NCBI RefSeq assembly: GCF_900115685.1
Contig: NZ_FOXJ01000004.1
Span: 251,256 to 315,255 of the forward strand
Origin: Variovorax sp. 770b2
GTDB lineage: Bacteria; Pseudomonadota; Gammaproteobacteria; Burkholderiales; Burkholderiaceae_C
Length of the DNA: 64,000 bases
Direction: 5' to 3'
Below, one piece after another: positions 49,363 through 57,672 of the stretch. Under the pieces are notes generated by a model. The model did no database searches. It had not been told where the DNA came from and worked only from the letters and a program-made list of their open reading frames with translations. The stretch's first letter is position 1, and each line of letters begins with the position of its first letter. The position numbers were made by a program, and so were the translations under genes.

Positions 49363-50502
49363 ATGACCTCGAATTCCGGATCCACTGCCTTGCGGGATGC
49401 CCGCCGTATCGTCGTCAAGGTGGGCTCCAGCCTCGTGACCAACGAGGGGCGCGGTCTGGACGAGGCGGCCATCGGCGAGTGGTGCCGGCAGCTCGCGGCG
49501 CTGGTGCGCGAAGGACGCGAGGTCGTGATGGTGTCCAGCGGCGCCATTGCCGAAGGCATGAAGCGCCTTGGCTGGCGCACCCGCCCGCGCGAGATTCATG
49601 AGCTCCAGGCCGCTGCGGCCGTCGGGCAGATGGGCCTGGCCCAGATGTACGAGACCAAGCTGCGCGAGAACGAAATGGGCAGCGCCCAGGTCTTGCTGAC
49701 CCACGCCGACCTGGCCGACCGCGAGCGCTATCTCAATGCGCGCTCGACCCTCGTCACGCTGCTGCGCCTGGGCGTGGTGCCGGTCATCAACGAGAACGAC
49801 ACCGTCGTCAACGACGAGATCAAGTTCGGCGACAACGACACGCTAGGCGCGCTCGTGGCCAATCTGGTCGAAGCCGACGCGTTGATCATCCTGACGGACC
49901 AGAAGGGCCTCTTCACAGCCGATCCGCGCAAGGACCCGGACGCCAGGTTCGTGCACGAAGCGGCGGCTGGCGACCCGGCGCTCGAGGCCATGGCGGGCGG
50001 CGCCGGCTCCAGCCTCGGACGCGGCGGGATGATCACCAAGATCCTGGCCGCCAAGCGCGCGGCCGGCTCGGGCGCGTCGACCGTGATCGCCTGGGGCCGC
50101 GAGGCCGACGCCCTGCTGCGCCTGACGCGCGGCGAATCCATCGGCACGCTGCTGGTGGCGCAGACCGCCAAGCACCAGGCGCGCAAGCGCTGGATGGCCG
50201 ACCACTTGCAGCTTCGCGGCGCCGTCATCGTCGATGCGGGTGCTGCGGCCAAGGTGCGCGCCGAAGGCAAGAGCCTGCTGCCCATCGGCATGACGGGCGT
50301 CTCTGGCGAGTTCTCGCGCGGCGACGTGATCGCGGTGCGCGATGCGCAAGGCATCGAACTGGCCCGGGGCCTGGCCAACTACTCGAGCGTGGAGGCGCGG
50401 CTGCTGTGCCGCAAGCCGTCCAGCGAGTTCGAGCGCCTGCTGGGCTACGTCGCGGAGCCGGAAATGGTCCATCGCGACAACATGGTGCTGATGCCCAGCT
50501 GA
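49363..50502 (+). CDS. proB: Glutamate 5-kinase ProB
   Basis: This 379-residue enzyme phosphorylates glutamate in the first step of proline synthesis. It has the amino-acid kinase domain (about 10-260) with VVKVGSSLVTNEGRG, SSGAIAEGMKRLG and NENDTVVNDEIKFGDNDTL, and a C-terminal PUA domain (about 285-370). Length is normal. A strong hairpin follows the stop. Confidence 0.97.
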   Translation: MTSNSGSTALRDARRIVVKVGSSLVTNEGRGLDEAAIGEWCRQLAALVREGREVVMVSSGAIAEGMKRLGWRTRPREIHELQAAAAVGQMGLAQMYETKLRENEMGSAQVLLTHADLADRERYLNARSTLVTLLRLGVVPVINENDTVVNDEIKFGDNDTLGALVANLVEADALIILTDQKGLFTADPRKDPDARFVHEAAAGDPALEAMAGGAGSSLGRGGMITKILAAKRAAGSGASTVIAWGREADALLRLTRGESIGTLLVAQTAKHQARKRWMADHLQLRGAVIVDAGAAAKVRAEGKSLLPIGMTGVSGEFSRGDVIAVRDAQGIELARGLANYSSVEARLLCRKPSSEFERLLGYVAEPEMVHRDNMVLMPS

Positions 50503-50522
50503 TCGGCAGATCGGCCAAAGAA

Positions 50523-50544
50523 AAACGGGGCCAAGGCCCCGTTT
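50523..50544. terminator. Bidirectional terminator between proB and the CNP1-like gene
   Basis: AAACGGGGCC-AA-GGCCCCGTTT is a perfect 10-base palindrome with an A-run on its left and T-rich DNA on its right. It can end proB transcripts on the + strand and, with the T-run on the minus strand, the CNP1-like gene. Confidence 0.8.
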
Positions 50545-50567
50545 CTTCATCTCGGCGTCGCCTTTGC

Positions 50568-51161
50568 CTATTGCACTTCGCGAACCGGATTGCGGATGTT
50601 CTGCACCATCTCCCCGACCGAGCTGCGCGGCGCGTTGCCACGGCAGATGCCTTGGTCGGACAGCGCCACCGTGTAGCGCGAATTCAGGTCGATGATGCGC
50701 TTCCATTCCTGCTTGGTCACTTCCTGCCATGCGCCGTTGTTGTAGCGCGCATAGCTCTTCATCTCGGCGGTCGAGCAGCGCACGCCTTCGTAGAAGGCGT
50801 TGAGCGCGCCGCCGCTGCGGTTGCTGGCCACCACCACGTAGCGCACGATGCCGTCGGGCGTGATCGTGATCGTTCCCGGATCGATGCCGAACTTCAGGCT
50901 CATGTACGGTGGCATCGCGATCGGCAGCAGGCGGCTTTCGCTGAAGGCCGGCGGCGGCGGGGCCGCGGATTCTTCCCATTCCTTGTCCGTCTCGGAACGC
51001 TTGGGTGCAGGGGCTGAACCCACCTGCGCCCAGTCGGGGTTGTCGGTGTCGTACTTGCCTGTTCCGCAGCCGGCGAGGATGCCGAAGCAGGCGAGAAGAA
51101 GTACGCGCTCAGCGTGGCGTCGGAAAGAAGGGCGTGCTGTTGTTGGGAGAGGGAGGTTCAT
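50568..51161 (-). CDS. CNP1-like family lipoprotein
   Basis: This 197-residue protein has a lipoprotein signal (about 1-31, lipobox LAGC) and a mature part resembling the CNP1-like family of Neisseria and other betaproteobacteria, with SRLLPIAMPPYMSLKFGIDP and IVRYVVVASNRSGGALN. Its function is unknown. The ATG at 51161 lies within the 3' end of rppH (53-base overlap in another frame), so the two are probably co-transcribed. Confidence 0.8.
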   Translation of the reverse strand: MNLPLPTTARPSFRRHAERVLLLACFGILAGCGTGKYDTDNPDWAQVGSAPAPKRSETDKEWEESAAPPPPAFSESRLLPIAMPPYMSLKFGIDPGTITITPDGIVRYVVVASNRSGGALNAFYEGVRCSTAEMKSYARYNNGAWQEVTKQEWKRIIDLNSRYTVALSDQGICRGNAPRSSVGEMVQNIRNPVREVQ

Positions 51162-51777
51162 CGCTCGCAGAAGGAATGTCGGGATGCGGATCGAAACTGC
51201 CGCCGGGCGGCAGGTCCAGACCCGCGGGCGCTCCGGCGTCCAGCGGATGGCGCTCGAATTCTCGGGCGCGCACGTTGCTGCGCAGGAAGCGGTTGCGGAA
51301 ATCCTGCCGAGGCAGGTAGCGAGCAAGCTCGGTGAGCGCCATCTCGTAGACGCCGCGCTTGAACTCGACGACGACATCGAGCGGCACCCAGTAGTCATGC
51401 CAGCGCCAGGCGTCGAATTCGGGATGGTCGGTTGCACGCAGGTTCAGATCCCAGTCGTGGCCGGTGAGTTGCAGCAAATACCAGATTTGTTTCTGGCCCT
51501 TGTAGTGGCCCCGTGCGTCACGGCGGATGAACCGATCCGGCACCTCGTAGCGCAACCAGTCGCGGGTACGGGCCACGATGCGCACATGCTCCGGATGGAG
51601 CCCCACTTCCTCGTGCAGTTCCCGGAACATGGCTTGCTCGGGACTTTCGCCGCGGTCTATGCCGCCTTGCGGAAACTGCCAGGAATGCGTGCGTATGCGC
51701 TTGCCCCAGAAAACCTGGTTTCTCTGGTTGAGCAGGATGATGCCGACGTTGGGCCTGAAGCCGTCCCGGTCGAGCAT
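51109..51777 (-). CDS. rppH: RNA pyrophosphohydrolase RppH
   Basis: This 222-residue Nudix enzyme removes pyrophosphate from mRNA 5' ends and starts decay. It has FRPNVGIILLNQRNQVFWGK at the start, WQFPQGGIDRGESPEQAMFR then ELHEEVGL as the Nudix box, and WLRYEVP. A proline-rich tail of about 50 residues goes beyond the E. coli length. The ATG at 51777 is preferred over a TTG two codons upstream. It is divergent from proS. Confidence 0.95.
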   Translation of the reverse strand: MLDRDGFRPNVGIILLNQRNQVFWGKRIRTHSWQFPQGGIDRGESPEQAMFRELHEEVGLHPEHVRIVARTRDWLRYEVPDRFIRRDARGHYKGQKQIWYLLQLTGHDWDLNLRATDHPEFDAWRWHDYWVPLDVVVEFKRGVYEMALTELARYLPRQDFRNRFLRSNVRAREFERHPLDAGAPAGLDLPPGGSFDPHPDIPSASDEPPSPNNSTPFFPTPR

Positions 51778-51923
51778 AATCAAACCCCAATTTTTGAACT
51801 GAGTCGATTATGCATGCCGGGTTGCCCTCGGCAAGCCGCGATGCCAGTCTCTCAGGGTCTCTCCGGGGGAGCAGTCCCCCACTTCCGAACCTCGAATTCA
51901 GCGATTCCATCACCACGATCCCG

Positions 51924-53669
51924 ATGAAAGCTTCCCGATTTTTTGTCTCCACCCTCAAGGAAGCGCCCGCTGACGCAGAGGTCGCGAGCCACCGGCTCAT
52001 GATGCGCGCCGGCATGATCAAGAAGCTCGGCACGGGCATCTACACCTACATGCCGATGGGGCTGCGCGTGATCCGCAAGGTCGAGGCGATCGTGCGCGAA
52101 GAAATGAACCGTGCCGGCGCCGTCGAGCTCGCCATGCCGGTCGTGCAGCCGGCCGAGTTCTGGCAGGAGACCGGCCGCTTCGAGAAGATGGGCCCCGAGC
52201 TCCTGCGCATCAAGGACCGGCATGACCGCGACTTCGTGATCCAGCCCACCAGCGAAGAAGTGGTGACCGACATCGCCCGCCAGGAGATCCGCAGCTACAA
52301 GCAGCTGCCGAAGAATTTCTACCAGATCCAGACCAAGTTCCGCGACGAGCGCCGTCCGCGCTTCGGCCTGATGCGCGGGCGCGAATTCATCATGAAGGAC
52401 GCCTACAGCTTCGACCGCGACCTCGATGCGGCCAAGGCCAGCTACCAGGTCATGGCACAGGCGTACCGCAACATCTTCGATCGCTTCGGCTTGCGCTACC
52501 GCGCCGTGGCGGCCGACAGCGGCGCCATCGGGGGCGACCTGAGCGAAGAGTTCCAGGTGATCGCCGCCACGGGCGAAGACGCCATCGTCTATTGCCCCGA
52601 GAGCAATTACGCCGCCAACATGGAAAAGGCCGAGGCGCTCGCCCCGGCCGGCCCGCGCCCTGCGGCCGCCAGGGCGCTCGAGAAGACGCCGACTCCCGGC
52701 AAGAGCACCTGTGCCGACGTGGCGGAGTTTCTCGGCGTTCCCCTCTCGACGACAGTCAAATCGTTGGTGCTCGCCACCGACGTCTTGGATGCAGCTGGTG
52801 GTCTCATGGGCGTCAAGATATGGATGCTGCTTCTGCGCGGTGACCATGACATGAATGAGATCAAGGTCAGTAAGTTGCCAGGATTAGATGGCGGTTTTCG
52901 CTTCGCTACTCCAGCTGAAATCGAGGCACATTTCGGCTCGCGGCCAGGCTACCTTGGACCAATCAAGCCTCTATTGCCGGTCATCATCGTTGCCGACCGC
53001 GACGTTGCTGCGATGGCTGATTGGATCGCGGGCGCGAATGAAGCCGGCTATCACGTGGTCGGCATTAATTGGGGCCGCGACCTGCCCGAGCCCACTCTTG
53101 TGGCAGACATTCGCAACGTCGTCGCCGGCGACGCCTCGCCCGACGGCAAGGGCGTGCTGGCCATCGAGCGGGGCATCGAAGTGGGCCACGTGTTCGTGCT
53201 CGGCACCAAGTACAGCAAGGACATGAACGCCACGTACCTGGACGAAGGCGGCAAGCCGCAGTTCCTCGAAATGGGCTGCTACGGCATCGGCATCACCCGC
53301 CTGCCGGCCGCGGCCATCGAGCAGAACCACGACGAGCGCGGGATCATCTGGCCCGACGCGCTGGCACCGTTCACCGTGGTGGTCTGCCCGATCGGCATGG
53401 ACCGCAGCCCCGAGGTCAAGGCGGCCGCCGAGGCGCTCTACGAAGAATTGCTCGCCAAGGGCGTCGACGTGCTGCTGGACGACCGCGGCGAGCGCCCCGG
53501 CGCGATGTTCGCCGACTGGGAACTGATCGGCGTGCCGCACCGCGTGGTCATCTCCGACCGTGGCCTGAAAGAGGGCCAGCTCGAATACCAGCACCGCCGC
53601 GATACCGCGGCGACGAAGGTGCCGTCGGCCGGCATCGCCGACTTCATCGCCGGCAAGCTCGCCGCATGA
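51924..53669 (+). CDS. proS: Prolyl-tRNA synthetase (bacterial type, with editing domain)
   Basis: This 581-residue class II synthetase has motif 1 around residues 60-90, motif 2 FRDERRPRFGLMRGREFIMKD, motif 3 GCYGIGITRLPAA, a YbaK-like editing insert (about 225-400) and a C-terminal anticodon-binding domain. The ATG at 51924 begins MKASRFFVSTLKEAP, the family start. Within the editing insert, about 52735-53090, codon choice shifts to rarer codons (TTA, CTA, CCA, GCT, AGT), unlike the flanks. The SLT gene start overlaps its stop. Confidence 0.97.
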   Translation: MKASRFFVSTLKEAPADAEVASHRLMMRAGMIKKLGTGIYTYMPMGLRVIRKVEAIVREEMNRAGAVELAMPVVQPAEFWQETGRFEKMGPELLRIKDRHDRDFVIQPTSEEVVTDIARQEIRSYKQLPKNFYQIQTKFRDERRPRFGLMRGREFIMKDAYSFDRDLDAAKASYQVMAQAYRNIFDRFGLRYRAVAADSGAIGGDLSEEFQVIAATGEDAIVYCPESNYAANMEKAEALAPAGPRPAAARALEKTPTPGKSTCADVAEFLGVPLSTTVKSLVLATDVLDAAGGLMGVKIWMLLLRGDHDMNEIKVSKLPGLDGGFRFATPAEIEAHFGSRPGYLGPIKPLLPVIIVADRDVAAMADWIAGANEAGYHVVGINWGRDLPEPTLVADIRNVVAGDASPDGKGVLAIERGIEVGHVFVLGTKYSKDMNATYLDEGGKPQFLEMGCYGIGITRLPAAAIEQNHDERGIIWPDALAPFTVVVCPIGMDRSPEVKAAAEALYEELLAKGVDVLLDDRGERPGAMFADWELIGVPHRVVISDRGLKEGQLEYQHRRDTAATKVPSAGIADFIAGKLAA

Positions 53670-54403
53670 GCTTCACCGGCCGTTGCAGCGACGACCCAGG
53701 GGCAACTGCCGAGGCGGGTGGCATGGCCATCTCCCGGCGCAGGTGCATCGGTGTCGCTGCTGCTTCGGGCGTGCTGTCGCTGGCCGCGCTGCCGCAGACC
53801 GCCTTTGCCGGTGCCCAGATCGAAGAGCCCCTGATCGACTCGGTGCGCACCGCGCTGAGCTCGGCCATCCACAACAAGGCGCCGCCGGTGCCGGAATTCA
53901 CGACCACCGAGGCGCGCCTGGCCTACTTGCGCTGGCTCGGCGAAATGAGCGAGCGGCTCAAGAAGAAGATCGCCGACTGGCCCTCGCGCAAGGAATTCCT
54001 GCAGACCATCTGGTACGAGGCCAAGCGCTCGGGGCTCGATGTGAGCCTGGTGCTCGGGCTGGTGCAGGTCGAGAGCAACTTCCGCAAGTTCGCCGTGTCC
54101 AGCGCCGGTGCGCGCGGCTACATGCAGGTCATGCCGTTCTGGACCCGTGTGATCGGCGACAGCGATTCGGCCAAGCTCTTCCACATGCAGACCAACCTGC
54201 GCTTCGGCTGCGTGATCCTGCGCCACTACCTCGATCGTGAGAACGGCGACCTGTATATGACGCTGGGTCGCTACAACGGCAGCCGCGGCAAGTCGCCGTA
54301 CCCGAACGCCGTGTTCGCGAACCAGCGGCTCTGGGCCTACGACGACAAGGCGCGCGAACGCGACAGGGATCGCGAACGCGAAAAGGACCGTTCGGCAGCT
54401 TGA
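53666..54403 (+). CDS. Soluble lytic transglycosylase-like protein
   Basis: This 245-residue protein has an arginine-rich, possibly Tat-type signal (SRRRCIGVAAASGVL, about residues 23-37) and an SLT domain with the catalytic glutamate in LVQVESNFRKFAVSSAGARG and YMQVMPFW. It should cleave murein glycan strands in the periplasm. The C-terminus is a run of charged RDRE residues. The start at 53666 overlaps the proS stop (ATGA); ATG 53723, just before the signal, is an alternative. This proS-SLT order is common in betaproteobacteria. Confidence 0.9.
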   Translation: MSFTGRCSDDPGATAEAGGMAISRRRCIGVAAASGVLSLAALPQTAFAGAQIEEPLIDSVRTALSSAIHNKAPPVPEFTTTEARLAYLRWLGEMSERLKKKIADWPSRKEFLQTIWYEAKRSGLDVSLVLGLVQVESNFRKFAVSSAGARGYMQVMPFWTRVIGDSDSAKLFHMQTNLRFGCVILRHYLDRENGDLYMTLGRYNGSRGKSPYPNAVFANQRLWAYDDKARERDRDREREKDRSAA

Positions 54404-54423
54404 ATCTCTGTTTCAGGAATACC

Positions 54424-54507
54424 GCGGAACCGGCTTCGCTGGGCCGCGGGTATTGCCCCCGGTAGGGGGAGGCGAAGCGATACGAGGTGCGCAGCCCAGG
54501 GGCGAGC
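54424..54507. repeat. Intergenic repeat, copy 1
   Basis: About 85 bases (GCGGAACCGGCTTCGCTGGG at the left end) match copy 2 at 55849-55936 with few differences, in the same orientation. It fills the gap between two convergent genes and ends at the stop codon of the CBS-protein gene. It contains GCCCCCGGTAGGGGG and GGCGAAGC segments that can base-pair. Confidence 0.7.
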
Positions 54508-55791
54508 CTAGGTTTTTGTGACCATCACCTGGTCGATGCGATAGCTGTCGACGTCCATGACTTCGAAGGTGTAGCCGCCCCAGGTGACGCTGTCGGTCCG
54601 CTTGGGCACGCGGCGCAGCATCACCATCAGGAAGCCCGCGAGCGTCTCGTATTCGTCCGCATGCGGCAGCTCGTCGATGTGCAGCGCGCGCTGCACGTCC
54701 TGGATCGGCGTCACGCCATCGATCAGCCACGAGTTCTCGTCGCGCTTGACGATCTGCTCCTCGTCGGGCATCGAGACGAGGTCGCCCATCACCGTGCTCA
54801 TCACGTCGTTGAGCGTGATCACGCCCACCACCAGGCTGTACTCGTTGACGATGATCGCGAAGTCTTCGTGCGCCTGCTGGAACTGCTCGAGCACCTCGGT
54901 CAGCGAGAGCCGGTCGGGAATCACCAGCGCCTTGTGCAGCGTGAGGCCCTGGTCGAAGGCCAGCGGCTGGCCGCTGAGCACGCGCTGGAACATCTCCTTG
55001 GCATCGACATAACCGAGCACGTGGTCGATGTCGCCGTCGCACACCGGATAGGCCGAGAAGGGCTCGGCCACGATGCGGGCGCGCAGCACCGACTCGGGGT
55101 CGTCGTGCAGGAACCAGGCGATGCTCTCGCGCGCCGTCATCACGCTGCTCACGAGGCGCGTGTCGAGCTCGAACACGTTGGCGATCACCTGCTGTTCGCG
55201 CACCGCGAGCACGCCGGCCCGCGCACCGGCCTCGGTCATCGCGAGGATGTCGGCCGAGGTGATCTTGTCGTCGCGTGCCATCGGCATGCCGAGCACCTTG
55301 AACAGCAGGTCGGTGCAGCGCGTGAAGAACCACACCAGCGGCTTGAAGGTGGTGATCAGCACCAGCATCGGCCCGACCATGCGCACCGCGATGCGCTCCG
55401 GATCGCTCATGCCCAGGCGCTTGGGGAACAGGTCGGCGAACACCAGGAAGACAGCGATCACGATCACGAAGGAGCACAGGAACGCCACGCTCGCGGACGC
55501 TTCCACGCTCAGCCAGTTCTCGAAGAAACGCGCGAAATACGGACTGAGCGAGCCCTCACCCACGACGCCGCCGAGGATCGCCACCGCGTTGAGGCCGATC
55601 TGCACGACGGTGAAGTAATGGCCGGGCTGCTCCTGCACGCGCAGCACGCGTTCGGCGCGCGCGTCGCCCTCGTCGGCCATCTGGCGCAGGCGAAGGCGCC
55701 GCGAGGCGGCCAGGGTGATTTCGGCGAGGGAGAAGAACGCGCTCATCGCGATCAGCAAGACGATGACGAGCAGGCTTTGGGTGAGGTTCAT
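54508..55791 (-). CDS. CNNM/CorC-type hemolysin-family membrane protein with CBS domains
   Basis: This 427-residue protein has an N-terminal DUF21 membrane domain (about 1-185, four helices, ending near FADLFPKRLGM), a CBS-domain pair (about 205-335) and a C-terminal CorC/HlyC domain (about 345-425, GFLMVMLRRVP). Family members are linked to magnesium/cobalt efflux; the name hemolysin is historical. Its gene is flanked on both sides by copies of the same intergenic repeat. Confidence 0.92.
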   Translation of the reverse strand: MNLTQSLLVIVLLIAMSAFFSLAEITLAASRRLRLRQMADEGDARAERVLRVQEQPGHYFTVVQIGLNAVAILGGVVGEGSLSPYFARFFENWLSVEASASVAFLCSFVIVIAVFLVFADLFPKRLGMSDPERIAVRMVGPMLVLITTFKPLVWFFTRCTDLLFKVLGMPMARDDKITSADILAMTEAGARAGVLAVREQQVIANVFELDTRLVSSVMTARESIAWFLHDDPESVLRARIVAEPFSAYPVCDGDIDHVLGYVDAKEMFQRVLSGQPLAFDQGLTLHKALVIPDRLSLTEVLEQFQQAHEDFAIIVNEYSLVVGVITLNDVMSTVMGDLVSMPDEEQIVKRDENSWLIDGVTPIQDVQRALHIDELPHADEYETLAGFLMVMLRRVPKRTDSVTWGGYTFEVMDVDSYRIDQVMVTKT

Positions 55792-55848
55792 GGTGGCACA
55801 GCGAAGAGCGCCATGGTGCCATGACTGGGTGGCGATTCCAGCAACGCA

Positions 55849-55936
55849 GCGGAACCGGCTTCACCGGGCCGCAGGTGTTGCCCCCGGAAGGGCGTTGGCG
55901 AAGCGGCACGAAGTGCGCGCAGCCTGGGGGAGAAGG
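55849..55936. repeat. Intergenic repeat, copy 2
   Basis: This copy reads GCGGAACCGGCTTCACCGGG at its left end and ends at the stop codon of the cupin gene, exactly as copy 1 does for the CBS-protein gene. Both copies therefore sit directly 3' of a minus-strand gene. Confidence 0.7.
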
Positions 55937-56449
55937 CTATACCCCGCCGTGCGGGTGGGTCGGGTCGACCCACAGGACCGATTCGGGTTTCTCTACAGGC
56001 TCGATATCGAGATTGACCGCCACGGCCTCGCCATCGCTGCGGCACAGCACGCATTCGAGCGTCTCGGTCGCGCTCGCGTTGATTTCCTGGTGCGGCACAT
56101 AGGGCGGCACGTAGATGAAGTCGCCCGGCCCGGCCTCGGCGGTGAACTCGAGCTTCTCGCCCCATCGCATGCGGGCCCGGCCGCGCACGACGTAGATCAC
56201 CGATTCGAGGTGCCCGTGGTGATGGGCGCCGGTCTTGGCATCGGCATGGATGGTCACCGTGCCGGCCCAGAGTTTCTGAGCGCCCACGCGGGCGAAGTTG
56301 ATGGCGGCGGCCCGGTTCATGCCGGGCGTCTGCGCCGTGTTGACGTCGAGCTGGTTGGCCCCGATCACGCGCACGCCGTCGTGCTTCCAGGCCGGAGCGG
56401 CGTCGTCACCCTCGTGCGCGTGGCCGTGGTCCGCGTGATCGTGGCTCAT
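55937..56449 (-). CDS. Cupin-domain protein with His-rich N-terminus
   Basis: This 170-residue protein has a histidine-rich N-terminus (MSHDHADHGHAHEGDD) and a single cupin barrel (about 60-145) with GAHHHGHLESVIYVVRGRAR and PGDFIYVPPYVPHQEIN, which supply the metal-binding His/Glu set. The substrate is unknown. It is 16 bases downstream of grxD on the same strand, so it may share its transcript. The ATG at 56449 is clear. Confidence 0.85.
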   Translation of the reverse strand: MSHDHADHGHAHEGDDAAPAWKHDGVRVIGANQLDVNTAQTPGMNRAAAINFARVGAQKLWAGTVTIHADAKTGAHHHGHLESVIYVVRGRARMRWGEKLEFTAEAGPGDFIYVPPYVPHQEINASATETLECVLCRSDGEAVAVNLDIEPVEKPESVLWVDPTHPHGGV

Positions 56450-56465
56450 GGCAAGCCTTGCGGAA

Positions 56466-56792
56466 TCAGGCGGGGCTGCCGTTCACCACCTGCTGCAGCT
56501 CGCCCGACTCGTACATCTCCATCATGATGTCCGAGCCGCCGACGAATTCGCCCTTCACGTAGAGCTGGGGAATCGTGGGCCAGTTGCTGTATTCCTTGAT
56601 GCCCTGGCGGATGCCGTCGTCTTCGAGCACGTTGACGGTCTTGAGCGTCTTGGTGTCGACGCCCACGGCCTTGAGGATCTGGATCGCGCGGCCGGAGAAA
56701 CCGCACATCGGGAAGCTGGCATTGCCCTTCATGAAGAGCACGAGTTCGTTGGTTTTGACGAGGTCGTCGATGCGTTGCTGGGCGTCGGACAT
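56466..56792 (-). CDS. grxD: Monothiol glutaredoxin GrxD (Grx4)
   Basis: This 108-residue protein has the CGFS active site in FPMCGFSGRAIQIL, and WPTIPQLYVKGEFVGGSDI, as in E. coli Grx4. CGFS glutaredoxins carry [2Fe-2S] clusters with glutathione and deliver them to target proteins. It closes the conserved hemA-prfA-prmC-grxD block. Confidence 0.97.
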   Translation of the reverse strand: MSDAQQRIDDLVKTNELVLFMKGNASFPMCGFSGRAIQILKAVGVDTKTLKTVNVLEDDGIRQGIKEYSNWPTIPQLYVKGEFVGGSDIMMEMYESGELQQVVNGSPA

Positions 56793-56823
56793 GGGGACTC
56801 CTGAAAAGTGGGGGCTGAAGGGA

Positions 56824-57672
56824 TTATTTCACCGCGCGCCAGATTCCGCCCGAGCAGCGCTGGATGCCTGCCAGGTCGTCCCGGCTTTGGACTTCGGCGA
56901 AGCCGCGGGTTTCGAGCAACTGGCGCACGGCCACGGCCTGGTCATGGCCGTGTTCGAGCAGCAGCCAGCCGCCTTCTGCGAGGTGGACAGGGGCGTTCCG
57001 GACGATCTGGCGGATGTCGTCGAGGCCGTCGGCGCCCGCGACCAGCGCGGCCGAGGGCTCGTGCTGCAGCGCGGGCAGATGTGGGTCGTTGACGGCGATG
57101 TACGGCGGATTGCTGGCGATGACCCTGTAGCCGTCGGCGGCGCCATCGAGCCAATGGGCCTGGGCAAAGCGCACCGGCAGGCCCAGGCGCCGGGCGTTGG
57201 CCTCTGCGACGGCCAGCGCGTCGGCACTGGCATCGACCGCATCGACCTGCGCATCCGGGCGCGCATGCTGCAGCGCCAGCGCGATCGCGCCGCTGCCCGT
57301 GCCGAGGTCGAGCACGCGCGGAGCGGCGCTGCCTTCGAGGCATTGCAGGGCCCAGTCGACCAGCGTTTCGGTGTCCGGTCGCGGCACCAGCACCCGTGCG
57401 TCCACTTGCAGGCTGAGGCCGTGGAATTCCTTTTCACCGAGCAGGTAGGCCACGGGCTCGCCCGTCAGCCGGCGCGACAGCTGCAGCGCGAGCGCGACCC
57501 ATGACGCATCGGAAAGGGCATCGGTGTCGTGCGCGAGCAGCCAGGCGCGGTCGTGCGGCGCGCGGCCCAGCGCGTGCAGCAGCAGCAACTGGGCGTCGAG
57601 CCGATCGACGCCCAGGGCCACGGCCGCTGTCAGTGCCTGCGCCACGGTGGAGGGCTTGGTGACTTCGGTCAT
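56824..57672 (-). CDS. prmC: Release factor glutamine methyltransferase PrmC
   Basis: This 282-residue enzyme methylates the GGQ glutamine of release factors RF1 and RF2. It has the SAM loop VLDLGTGSGAIALAL (about 118-132) and the catalytic NPPY motif in IASNPPYIAV. The ATG at 57672 shares one base with the prfA stop. The pairing with its substrate gene prfA is conserved across bacteria. Confidence 0.97.
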   Translation of the reverse strand: MTEVTKPSTVAQALTAAVALGVDRLDAQLLLLHALGRAPHDRAWLLAHDTDALSDASWVALALQLSRRLTGEPVAYLLGEKEFHGLSLQVDARVLVPRPDTETLVDWALQCLEGSAAPRVLDLGTGSGAIALALQHARPDAQVDAVDASADALAVAEANARRLGLPVRFAQAHWLDGAADGYRVIASNPPYIAVNDPHLPALQHEPSAALVAGADGLDDIRQIVRNAPVHLAEGGWLLLEHGHDQAVAVRQLLETRGFAEVQSRDDLAGIQRCSGGIWRAVK

